From: Galdieria sulphuraria
Taxonomy: Eukaryota > Rhodophyta > Bangiophyceae > Galdieriales > Galdieriaceae
Assembly: GCF_000341285.1 (NCBI RefSeq)
Contig: NW_005178414.1
Coordinates: forward strand, 25,228 to 89,227
DNA: 64,000 nucleotides
Direction of reading: 5' to 3'
Positions 22,500 to 31,809 of this stretch are shown here, piece after piece. The stretch's first letter is position 1, and each line of letters opens with the position of its first letter. The notes under the pieces were generated by a model. That model searched no databases. It saw nothing but the letters and a program-made list of their open reading frames with translations, and was not told where the DNA came from. A program made the translations under genes and the position numbers.

Positions 22500-23950
22500 T
22501 TAAAAGTCCAAGTCGGTACGAAAAACTTGGTCTTCCTTCCTAGCCATAACTCCTGCCATTTGATATTCTCCTACTCTTCTTTCAAAAAAATTGGTTTTGC
22601 CTTGTAACGATATCAACTCCATCCAATCAAATGGATTGGATACTTGATAATAGGAACGATAACCTAGAGCCTGTAATAACCGATCAGCACAATATTCTAT
22701 ATACTGTGACATTAAACCCGCATTCATTCCTATCAAAGCAACTGGTAAAGCATCTAAAATAAATTCCTTTTCATGATCCACCGCATCGACTATAATTTCT
22801 GTCACACGTTCCTATAATATAGGATGGATGAGTGGATTTTGTACTCGGATGAAAAAGGGATACTTACTTGAGATAACGGATGTTGAAGAAGACTATACAA
22901 AAGGCAAGCAAATTCACAATGCAAGCCTTCATCTCGTGATATCAACTCATTGGAGAAAGTAAGACCAGGCATCAAGCCCCGTTTCTTTAACCAAAATATG
23001 GAACAAAAAGAACCAGAAAAGAATATCCCTTCTACTGCTGCAAAGGCAACTAAACGCTCAGCAAAACTGCTGGAACATCGTATCCATTTTAAAGACCAAT
23101 CCGCTTTCTTTTTCACACAAGTAAGATTTTCGATGGCGTAGAACAAACGACGCTTTTCTGCCATATCTCGAATATAAGTATCGATAAGTAAAGCGTACAT
23201 TTCCGAATGTACATTTTCCATAGCCATCTGAAAACCATAGAAACAACGCGCTTCGGGTACTTGAACTTCAGTACTAAAACGAGCTGCCAAGTTTTCATTC
23301 ACGATGCCATCAGAAGCTGCAAAAAATGCCAAAACATGGGATATAAAGTGTTGCTCTGATGAATGGAGAGAATTCCAATCTCGTAAATCTTGGGATAGGT
23401 CGACTTCTTCAACTGTCCAGAAACTAGCTTCCGCACGTTTATATAATTCCCATATTTGCCTATATCTTATGGGAAATAAAACAAAACGACTAGTGTCTTC
23501 CAATAACAAAGGTTCCCAAGATGAAGAGTATACATCAGAACCATTGCAGTCAGTCGACTCAGTTTGGACACAGCTTGAAAAATCATGGGCGTGATGGTCA
23601 TCAGGACTGGAGACACTGCTGTTCGTTGCTGTCAAAGGCGAACAACTATGCACTTGTCCTGAATCAGTTTCCAACGGATTGGATTGCTCATCTGTTCCTA
23701 ATATTTGGCTAGTTATACCTAACTTTTGTATAGTCCAGTGTCTATGAATGGCAGGTGAAGCTTCTTTGCTACAAAAGGACAGGGAAGCAGAAGAAACACG
23801 TTCTTCGGTAGACAACCCAGAAATACCATCATAGAAAGATTTCGATTCATCATCAGACTCTAAACTGCAATTTCCTGAAGTTTCGTTGGTTGTAGAAAAC
23901 CAAGTTTGGTTCGGATAAGAAGGAGGAGACGTGGATAGGGTCGTTGCCAT
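22500..23950 (-). CDS. RNR2: Ribonucleotide reductase small subunit R2
   Basis: The R2 subunit carries the di-iron/tyrosyl radical cofactor for deoxyribonucleotide synthesis. Minus-strand exons are 23950-22868 and 22811-22500 (56-bp intron), giving 464 residues. The core starts near residue 150 ([20 protein letters not shown]). [19 protein letters not shown] supplies a Glu/His iron pair, [17 protein letters not shown] a further Glu and His. [14 protein letters not shown] carries the remaining ligands, and the tail [11 protein letters not shown] is the R1-binding C-terminus. The N-terminal 145 residues are Ser/Thr/Asp-rich and low in structure, longer than the usual 30-60. Splicing joins HPLSQ to [12 protein letters not shown], as expected for the family. 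Confidence 0.93.
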
Positions 23951-24194
23951 CCACGAATCAATCAATCAATCAGAGAATAGAATGAAAGGATATTAGTCCA
24001 AGAGAGAGAGAGAACACATGAGAGAGAGGATCTTCTTGTTCCATCTACAATCATTTTCTATTATAAACCATTTCAATCAAACATCATTTCTCTAATGAAT
24101 AAACCATAATATTGTATTTCATGAAAGAAAAGTTTCTCTCTCTCAGAAACAAGAAGGAATATGATATTGGAATGATATTCTTGGGCCAGCCAGT

Positions 24195-24586
24195 ATGATG
24201 ACTAGTAAAGAATTGAGAACTTTTATTCGCAAGTCACAAGTTCGTCAACAATATCGGTAAGCATAGACGAGCATGCGAGAAGGATGTTTGCCTTACTGAA
24301 AGACTCAAGTGAGTTTCTTCGCCTGGTGAAACTTGCTCCTTCCGTAGGTTGATTTTTCAAAGTATTTTTCTCTCTTAAACTGCGTCTAGTCGTTTCAACT
24401 GGAGTTGAAACTTGCAATAAAGTCCGAGTTTCGAAAACATTCGTCTGAAACACGGGAAAGTCATATTGCTTTCTTGTTGGCGGAAGGTCGAAGGTGAGTT
24501 TTCATTCTTTTCACTGCAACAAGCGTTGACCATACTTGTTAAGGCGACTAGTTGATCTGGAAAAGTATTTAAAGATGACTTTGTAG
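24195..24586 (+). CDS. LYRM2: LYR-motif mitochondrial assembly factor, LYRM2-like
   Basis: Small mitochondrial LYR-motif protein; human LYRM2 supports complex I assembly. Exons are 24195-24256, 24310-24343, 24390-24493 and 24544-24586 (introns 53, 46 and 50 bp), giving 80 residues. Phase is kept throughout: 62, 34, 104 and 43 bases. The product reads LRTFIRKSQVRQQYREFLRL, then SSFQLELKLAIKSEFRKH, ESHIAFLLAEGRRRLVDLEK. The order QYREFLR...IKSEFRKH...EGRRRL matches LYRM2 (LYRRIL...REEFRRN...QGNMQL). No single exon exceeds 35 codons, so simple ORF finding misses it. A minus-strand frame at 24453-24223 overlaps it and is rejected. A second ATG is three bases downstream. Confidence 0.85.
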
Positions 24587-25224
24587 TTTCTATATGGCTA
24601 TGTTTTCTTGTCTAACTGGAATCATCGTTTGTCTCTTTTGAAATATGCGTGCTAGTCCAACAAAGTGTTTTCTAGTTGCTGATTGGTCTCTTTTTGCAAA
24701 GGTTTCTTTAATATTGTGGAAGAGTAGTGCAAGTTGAAGATGATTGGCAGTGCAACATAGGAATAAAGGAGCTTGACTGGATGTTAAGACATTCTTTGAT
24801 ACTCTAAGGTATTTTGTATTGAAGCAAGTTTACGTTTCTCTGTAAAGCTAAGAAATGGATATAAAGAAAAGAGTCTTCTTAAAAGAAAAATGGTTCATCT
24901 TTTGTCTTTCCAAATAAAATGTGGTTGTAAGAAACAAATATTCATATCATTTCGTATTCTTAACAGTATCTATATATCACAAAACTTGAAAACGTCCATT
25001 TTGAACAACTATTCTAGTGACATGACTGTTCTTTGAATTGGTTTTCACCATTGTCCACATTGTGCTCAAGTTTCTTCTTCGTAAGATATTGGCGTGTTCC
25101 AGTTCTGTTCGATATAAAAGAATACAACGTCATAATGTAAAGAAATTATTTCAAGTTGTTTCTTCTTTCCTGGAGACAAATCTCGTGGAATTGAAAAGAC
25201 TCAAAAACTTGTATCTTTACATAT

Positions 25225-25267
<43 letters not shown>

Positions 25268-25567
25268 AACCGATTGCCAGTGTTTGAACATTTTACATAT
25301 CAGCTCCTTCTAGACGAATGAACTCGTCACACAACTGCTTTCTATTACATATGATACATTGGAGTTGTAACATTACGTTATATTCAACTGGACTGATGAC
25401 TGGTCGCAGAATCACTTATTACCTACAACAAAAACAAACTTTGGTGAGAATAGTATCAATATAATAATACACAATATTGGGGAAATATTTCAATCAGAAT
25501 ATTGCAAGAATCACTTGTACAATCATAAGGGGTAAGAAGACCAAAACAATGTGGTTATATAAACGAT
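24587..25567. other. Intergenic region with a long AT repeat
   Basis: About 980 bases between LYRM2-like and mL41 3' ends. The sequence is AT-rich with no convincing coding frame on either strand. An (AT)19 run lies at 25227-25264. I looked for tRNA and U6-type RNA patterns and saw none. Confidence 0.5.
25227..25264. repeat. (AT)19 microsatellite
   Basis: A perfect 38-base AT dinucleotide run, the longest simple repeat in the window. It lies in the gap between two convergent genes. Confidence 0.95.
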
Positions 25568-25924
25568 TCATCCATTTTCCACCGTAAAAGGACTTGTGTA
25601 AAATGGGGTATGGTTACTTACCCTTTCCGTTATTTTAGCTGTCGAGCTATCCAAAGGAGGGGTGAACATCTTCGGTGCTTTTTCCGATACATAAGGTTTC
25701 AACTCAAAGTCTCTCAAATCTGGAACCACAATGTTCGGCACTTTACTCCACTGAATGAGAAAACCGGATCTTCTCGTACGAGCACCAAATTTTTTCTGCT
25801 TCGATTCTTGGAAGAACTTTCCTTTTGGATGTTTCTCATCGACATTTGGGAATCTTCTGTGAACTTTTCTACCTCCTAAACCACGAGTTACTCCCGTCAC
25901 CAGTTGAAAGACACCGCGTAACAT
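25568..25924 (-). CDS. MRPL41: Mitochondrial ribosomal protein mL41
   Basis: Large-subunit protein specific to mitochondrial ribosomes. A single exon of 118 residues. The family core is RRSGFLIQWSKVPNIVVPDL followed by DFELKPYVSEKAP, matching the mL41 VPDLTGFKLKPYVSYKAP block. The basic N-terminus (MLRGVFQLVTGVTRGLGG) suits mitochondrial import. The frame stays open upstream of the first ATG but only with TTG as start, so 25924 is chosen. A consensus donor (GTAAGT) lies close to the 3' end, after ITER. A short 3' exon is therefore possible, but no acceptor gives a better ending. Confidence 0.75.
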   Translation of the reverse strand: MLRGVFQLVTGVTRGLGGRKVHRRFPNVDEKHPKGKFFQESKQKKFGARTRRSGFLIQWSKVPNIVVPDLRDFELKPYVSEKAPKMFTPPLDSSTAKITERVSNHTPFYTSPFTVENG

Positions 25925-26006
25925 CCTCTGTTTCACGTCCCTCTTTAGAAATGCAAAATGTTGCAATGAGTCAACTTTGTCTCTTTCCTATTGAAAAGGG
26001 AGTGAA

Positions 26007-28210
26007 ATGGATAAGTGGAAACAAGAAGACGTTAAACACCCGTTTCATTATGAAAGCACAAAACAACGTTCGACTCCCTCTTCAAGTGCAGTAGGTGGTA
26101 CGGAACCAACTGATGCCTATTATGAAGAGGATTTGCTCAAGGTTGGAGACTTTATCTCTAATTGGGATGGTTTGTTGGATGAGAACCTCGGAAGTATACT
26201 TAAGAACGTATTACCTGAATTGGAAGAGTTTGCTAGTTCTTCTCCTCATATGGAACAAGTTTTTTTGGAAGGAAAGCAACCCTCAACAGAATTGGACGTT
26301 AGCCAAGTTACCGTAGAAAGTACAGAACAGATATTGAGTGAATTGGACATATTTCAACTAGCAGACAAATTTTATAAGGTGATTGACCGAGCTTGGTTTC
26401 AAGCAGTAACTCCTTGGAAGTTTTGTCTGATGATATATCAGGCAAGAGACCCCAAAGTCAGGTCCATTTCGGAGAGTGAATTGAATAGACAAGATACGAA
26501 TATTGTTGTATGTACTGACCATGTATCACAACCTGATAAAAGCGTCGTGGGAACTTGTTGTAATATGGAGGACGAAATTCTCTTTCCAAAGGAACAATAT
26601 ATTTTAGCTTATTGTCTCGTGAGAAGAATAGTGCATGGAGGTGGAGGCGAATCTCCCTTTTTATTTCGTTTCTTTCGTGAAGCTATTAATCTCGGCTATA
26701 TCCATTCTAGAAGGGCAATGGAAGCCATTACTTGCCTCTTTTTCCATCATTTGAGTATTGCGAATAGATATCTAAGTAATAATGCTTCATCCATCAGTTG
26801 GGTTGACTACTTGAAATCGATTCATGGAAATGCATTTCCTGTGGAATTATTTGATTGGCAAGATTTGAGTGTGGTTCATGTTTATAGTGCAATGCAGTGG
26901 ATTCATTGCATAGTTGATTTAATGGAAAACTTCCGTTTTGATATGCAGTCAGAAGAGTCATTCCAAAGCAAATTGATTTTGGTGGAAACGGAACTTTTGC
27001 TTCGCTTTCATTTGGAGCCTTTGTCATTTGTAGGAATAGAAGAGACATTATCTTTGGTCAACACGAGAAGAAGAGAAGAAGAGAAAGCTTATATGGAGGA
27101 AGAAGTTGTTCAAGCGGATTCTCGAGTTGATATGCTGTTCAATGACTGTAGAACGGTTGCTTTGATAAGAGTGTGTGGTCGTCGTCATCATTTGCTATGG
27201 AAAGAATTGACTAGTTGGGTAGAAAGTTATACGAATAGGTGAGTACTTGTGACTAATATATAAGAAGTATTCAAACAACTTTTTGTAGAGACTTGAAGAA
27301 ATCCGTTAAACTATCAGCTCTCATGGAAGGACTTGTTCTTTCATGGATAGACAAAAGTCAAGTTCATTCGGAAAGGCAGATGGATGCAGAGTCGTTTATA
27401 AGAGAATTTTATGATTCCCGTAAACTTGGTGACTCAGTAACTACCAAAATATACAACTTTTGGTTGTGCCGACATGAGCCTAACCATCGTGAACAACTTG
27501 GAAGGGCCTTTGAGGAGTTGGCAAAAGCAGCAAGTTATCAAAGAGAGAAAATGGGAACTGGTCAACGTTATTATCAGGTGTTGAAACAACATGTTCATAT
27601 GATTAAAGACATTTTGAGACAATGGCTGATATGTCCCAGCGTGATCAATCAAACCCTACAAGAACGTTGGGGAGATCAATCTTCCATAGCATCTGAACTT
27701 GATTGGTTACTATACAAGGTAATGGAAAGCACCATATTTGTTTTGTTTGTTTTCTCAATCTTGTTATAGTCTACTTCTTTTCCGTTAGATGAATATATGT
27801 CGATGCTTATTGGATTTTCGTTGACTCAATGGGTGGTTATGTATTGTGCTTGGAATATTTATTCTTCTTGTCAACCAGGGAATGCTACTCGTATTTCTTG
27901 GTATAATGAGCTGTTGGAGAAATGGATTCGTGGCAATTCTTTGAATAGTTCTCGCGTACTTTCAAGCATTATGTTGTGGATTTTGTATTTTTCGTTTCAT
28001 GCGAAACTGGTAACAGGTTCTGTTTCCACCTATTTTCGTATCGTTCGAGGAATATCATTTATAAGGAATCCTGCAGCGTATGAGTCTCAAATAGCTTTTC
28101 CATTGTGTTGGATAGTCATGGATGAATTGGACAAGGCAACGGAACCAAACACTTTATCTTTCTTTTCTGATCGATGGCCCATGAGTAGAGGAAAATGGGT
28201 TCCAGAATGA
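26007..28210 (+). CDS. Hypothetical protein, 700 residues, all-helical
   Basis: Exons are 26007-27238, 27289-27718 and 27770-28210 (introns 50 and 51 bp; phases 2 and 0), giving 700 residues. No motif is recognised. The chain is mostly amphipathic helices (for example DIFQLADKFYKVIDRAWFQA, REAINLGYIHSRRAMEAITC, DLSVVHVYSAMQWIHCIVDL), with no membrane span or zinc-binding pattern. Such all-helical chains occur in scaffold subunits of large nuclear complexes such as Mediator, but I cannot assign it. It starts 82 bases from the divergent mL41 ATG. Its stop overlaps the next start (ATGA at 28207-28210). Confidence 0.7.
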
Positions 28211-29429
28211 GTAAAAGGCTTTATTTAGGTTGGATTAAGTGTTGTTTGTTGTTACCAAGAAAACCGTCTTCTGTAGGATCATTCAAATATCGTTCACTCA
28301 TCATATCTAGTAAAAAAGCAAATGCTGCTGATGACGACCAACCAGTTCCTAAGAGAAAGGTTAATAAAGGAGATAAACAGAATCGTCGTTCTTCACCGAT
28401 TTCCGGTCCTCCACAAGAAAAAACAAAAGAAGAAAATAACAATATTGATAATCATCATCACGCAGCACTATGGAACGATGCCGTCTCTTCCGTACAGTCG
28501 TGGATGGAAAAGTCACATCACAGTGGAGAAGGAACAAGTACCCAACAACCAAATAGTACTCTGTCCGTTGGGACGAATAATAGAATGATTTATTGTAAGT
28601 TATCAACTTTATAGACTGCTCTAATGACACAAATATTGTATAGCGGACAACACCTTTTCAATTGCTCCCAGCGACCTCACTTTTTTATGGGAAGAGTGTC
28701 CTCGTTGTTTCTATTTGAAAGTTCATCGCAAGTCATATCGTCCACGTCTACCGTTTCCTAGTGTGTTTGGAGCCATCGATCAACAAATGAAGCAATTCTT
28801 TTCCGGTAAAAGAACGGATGAGTTTTGGCAACACTTTCCAAATAACGGTGGTCGTTTTGCTACTTTGCCTCGGTCTTCAGCCATATGGATTGAAAGTCGA
28901 CCGTTGAAAATGGCCAAATATGATGCTTGGATAGTATTAAGAGGCAAGGTAAAAAAAAGGATAGCTAGCCATGGAGGAGCATCTATAGTTCACTCACTCT
29001 TTATGTGGATAGATCGATAGTTACTTACAAATGGATGATGGTACCCTTGGATTGGTTGACTTTAAAACGAGTCAGATAGGAAATCGTTTGGCTCCCATTT
29101 ATTCGAGACAGTTACATGCCTATGCTTGGAGTTTAGAGAATCCTTTGGAAACAACTGGTCCACTGATAGGCATAGTAAGTAATATGGGGTTGATTACTTT
29201 TCATCCACAATCATTTCAAGTGGATGCATCTTCATTTCTTTCACAGAAACCACTGGAAGCTTCATTCGGTGGCAGATTAGAATATTTGCCCATTCCACGA
29301 GAAGATGATCGATTCTTGGACTTTTTAGAACAAGTGGTTGGTCTATTGAAACAAGAACAAGCCCCGGTGATCGATTATCAAACCCAGTGTCCATTTTGTC
29401 AATATCTTATTCAACAAGGAAAAGTATGA
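28207..29429 (+). CDS. PD-(D/E)XK nuclease-like protein with two CxxC pairs, organelle-targeted
   Basis: Exons are 28207-28594, 28644-28948 and 29013-29429 (introns 49 and 64 bp), giving 369 residues. The N-terminus (MSKRLYLGWIKCCLLLPRKP) and the following basic Ser-rich stretch look like an organelle presequence. APSDLTFLWEECPRCFYLKV begins the conserved part (CPRC). The intron 2 junction yields RGKIDSYLQMDDGTLGLVDF then KTSQ, the D...DxK active-site pattern of RecB/Cas4-like nucleases (RGxID...VDFKT). SRQLHAYAWSLE is the QLxxY helix, and CPFC closes the C-terminus. Cys pairs flanking a RecB-like core recall the Fe-S cluster of Cas4, AddB and Dna2. The start overlaps the previous stop by four bases. 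Confidence 0.72.
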
Positions 29430-29492
29430 AAGGATACTATTGGGCAAAGATAAGTGGAATGAGTTGAATCGTTCCTTGACTCCAAGAAATAG

Positions 29493-30656
29493 CTATATGA
29501 TTATGTTATGGTCCAGAGAAGTGGATGAAATGAAAATTTCCAACTTACCTAATAAAGCACCAAATGAACAACTCGATGGTTGAAAAGACATACACAAAGC
29601 ATGCTCAGAAGAAGATTCAGGTCCCGTTATCCAACCCATAAAATTCATTCGAAAGACGGGTTCACATTGTGTTGAATAAAGTGCCACAATAGTGCGATAT
29701 TCTTGATTAGGTATCCATAACATGACTGCCAATCGTTGCGCGCTGGGATCCCATACGATATCCAACAAATGTGCATCATCGGGTACATTGGATATGCATT
29801 CTGTCCAAAGTAGTTGTTGTTCAAATATGTCGAGTGCATATAATCTGTTGCTGGAAGCTATGATAGAGACGGAAGATGAATGTTCGCTCCAAGCTACTTT
29901 ACATCGACTAGCCAGTCGTTGTTGTTTTTTCCATAGTTGAGGTTTCCACTCTAAAGTATCAAATACTGTAAAATGGTATTGTGAAGAAGAATATCCAACA
30001 AATAAAAAGAAATCTCCAAACGAAATGTCACAAACTGAAAGCGTCGTTTCTTTGATCAATACCAAAGCTTGTGACAGTGCTACATCCCATAATAAGATAC
30101 AACGGTCGAGACTACTCCACGACGCCAATATGGAACCATCCTTACTCCAACTGATATATTCCACTTGTTTATGTTGTTTCCAAGTCAACCAGTGTAATTG
30201 GTTCCTTTTCCACCACGCTATTCCCGTCCAACAACCAACTGCCAATTGCCAAGGACAAGTTGGTCGAAAAGCAATACTGCGAATGTTATGTTGTAAGTGT
30301 GAACGCAAAGTTTGTATTTGCACTTGTTGTTGTAAGTCTAATATAGCTATGGTATCTGTTTCTATTACACAAGCAATGTATTGACCACAATGAGTCAATT
30401 GAAAAAGACCAATACAAGAAGCTTTTCCAGTATCTTTTGTTTCACTAGCATCGTCATCATATTTCGACCACTGTTGCAAACAAGTACTAGGAAATACATG
30501 GGGAATACTACGAGCCCAAGAAATAGCTTGTTCTAGAAGTGGATCACTTGACCACTGTTGATGTAACCATTGTTGTACATGTGAGGAGAAATCTTCTCGA
30601 GGAAAGGAAACTAGTAGAGCTTGATATTCTATCCAAGTTGTTTGAAGGGATGCCAT
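29493..30656 (-). CDS. WD-repeat protein, ALADIN-like nucleoporin
   Basis: A single exon of 387 residues. At least four WD-type blades are visible: CGQYIACVIETDTIAILDLQ, NIRSIAFRPTCPWQLAVGCW, EYISWSKDGSILASWSSLDR with CILLWDVA, and DIVWDPSAQRLAVML. RSIAFRP-x-LAVGC and YISWSPDGSxLAS with LWDVA follow the order seen in ALADIN (AAAS), a nuclear-pore WD40 protein anchored by Ndc1. The first 75 residues are helical and Trp/Gln-rich. The blades are divergent, so another WD40 family is possible. It is divergent from EBP2 with only 24 bases between start codons. Confidence 0.6.
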   Translation of the reverse strand: MASLQTTWIEYQALLVSFPREDFSSHVQQWLHQQWSSDPLLEQAISWARSIPHVFPSTCLQQWSKYDDDASETKDTGKASCIGLFQLTHCGQYIACVIETDTIAILDLQQQVQIQTLRSHLQHNIRSIAFRPTCPWQLAVGCWTGIAWWKRNQLHWLTWKQHKQVEYISWSKDGSILASWSSLDRCILLWDVALSQALVLIKETTLSVCDISFGDFFLFVGYSSSQYHFTVFDTLEWKPQLWKKQQRLASRCKVAWSEHSSSVSIIASSNRLYALDIFEQQLLWTECISNVPDDAHLLDIVWDPSAQRLAVMLWIPNQEYRTIVALYSTQCEPVFRMNFMGWITGPESSSEHALCMSFQPSSCSFGALLGKLEIFISSTSLDHNIII

Positions 30657-30680
30657 GGAGGAGATGAAGAATATTGATTG
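30657..30680. promoter_or_regulatory. 24-bp divergent intergenic region (ALADIN-like / EBP2)
   Basis: Shortest gap between opposing start codons in the window. No room exists for separate leaders and core promoters, so transcription of each gene must start at, or inside, the other coding region. Confidence 0.5.
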
Positions 30681-31469
30681 ATGGAGTCGTCGTCATCTTC
30701 TCATCATTTGTTAAAGGAACAGAATAACAACACAGAATGGTTAGAAGATGGTGAAATAAAAGCAATACCAAAGGACTTGATAAAGGGAAAGACTCTTGTT
30801 GCAACCATACACGAACCAACACTGCTGGAGGAAAGTTTCCAGAACATAGAAATAAGGGGTAACTTACAAGACACTCTGTTGACTACTCTTCCTGGACACC
30901 TCACGGACAAGTTGGCTATGAATGACTTGGAAAGAGAATCAGTGTTTATGGAACAAACTTCTCAATCAGTATCTCAAGTGATAAAAACCTTATGCGAACG
31001 GGGAATACCTTATCGACGACCAGACGACTACTTTGCTGAAATGGTAAAAGATGATAAGCACATGGGTAAAATAGAAGAAAGATTGATGGCTGAGAAAGAG
31101 AGATTGGAACGTATTCAAAGGAAAAAGGAAGAACGAGAAGCAGCCAAACTATCCAAACAACTACAGCTGGAAAGAGAAAAGGAAAAGAAACAAAAAACGA
31201 AACAGTTTCAAGAAAACGTAGAACAACTCAAAAAGCAACGCAAAAAGAATAGTGACAAAACCATGGAGTATTGGGAAGAAGAAGAAGAAGAAGACGATGA
31301 CTTTCCTGTAGAGTTGCTAGAAGTGGAAGAAATGGGTGCCGGTAAGAGAAAGTGGTCTGCAACGGAGAAGAAAAAGAAACCAAAGGTTGCGATAAGTAGA
31401 GGAATAGTAAAGAAGAGAAAGCCTAAAGGTCGCTATTTTTCGAAAAACAAGCCAACACGCGGCCGTTAG
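30681..31469 (+). CDS. EBP2: rRNA-processing protein EBP2
   Basis: Nucleolar protein needed for 60S subunit assembly and 27S pre-rRNA processing. A single exon of 262 residues. An acidic N-terminus precedes the family core GIPYRRPDDYFAEMVKDDKH at about residue 115, followed by MGKIEERLMAEKERLERIQRKKE. The C-terminus is a long basic, coiled-coil, Lys/Arg-rich tail with nucleolar-localisation character and an acidic EEEEEEDDD stretch. Its length is shorter than yeast Ebp2 (about 430) mainly in the N-terminus. The start is the first ATG. The 3' end is 11 bases from the stop of the convergent LYRM9-like gene. Confidence 0.93.
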   Translation: MESSSSSHHLLKEQNNNTEWLEDGEIKAIPKDLIKGKTLVATIHEPTLLEESFQNIEIRGNLQDTLLTTLPGHLTDKLAMNDLERESVFMEQTSQSVSQVIKTLCERGIPYRRPDDYFAEMVKDDKHMGKIEERLMAEKERLERIQRKKEEREAAKLSKQLQLEREKEKKQKTKQFQENVEQLKKQRKKNSDKTMEYWEEEEEEDDDFPVELLEVEEMGAGKRKWSATEKKKKPKVAISRGIVKKRKPKGRYFSKNKPTRGR

Positions 31470-31480
31470 TTTACGGTTTA

Positions 31481-31796
31481 TTGTACTATGCTAGAGTTGG
31501 AAATATTCTTAAACGAATAATAAACAACTTACTTTGTTTAATATATATGGAATATAAGAACGTGACTTGGATACTATTTCTTCCACTCTTTCTTCCTCTA
31601 TCTCATCTGCGTGGCTATTGAACTGCTGTGTACTCCGCAACCATCATAAGTGAGTGACTTTTTCTAGTGAAAAGCCATAGTCACATACCTGTCTCACATA
31701 ATACTTATAGTAAGGCTGTACTTCCGGAGGTAAAGTTTTGATACATCTCAACATATGTCGATATAAAGCAAGTACTTTAGGTTTCGTGGACATCAT
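31481..31796 (-). CDS. LYRM9: LYR-motif mitochondrial protein, LYRM9-like
   Basis: Minus-strand exons are 31796-31689, 31625-31533 and 31495-31481 (introns 63 and 37 bp), giving 71 residues. Exon 1 contains the LYR motif (VLALYRHMLRCIKTLPPEVQ, then YYKYYVRQ). Exon 2 gives FNSHADEIEEERVEEIVSKS then SYIPYILNK. This follows LYRM9 order (LYRYLLRCCRQLP...YYRHAVRQ...D-W-MNKY). The third exon (YNKP, stop) is tentative: its intron is unusually short, but it completes the NKYNK ending known in LYRM9. Without it, the frame ends six codons after exon 2. The ATG is 13 bases downstream of the GCVT stop on the same strand. Confidence 0.75.
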
Positions 31797-31809
31797 GAAG
31801 AGAGTACTT

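Noticed and set aside
24223-24453. Minus-strand 76-codon frame (MFQTNVFETRTLL...)
   Set aside because: It overlaps the LYRM2-like exons in antisense, starts with GTG, and has no splice support or family.
24587-25567. Possible C/D snoRNA (TGATGACTGG near 25395) or other small RNA
   Set aside because: No paired C/D boxes with the right spacing or terminal stem were found; the match is too short.
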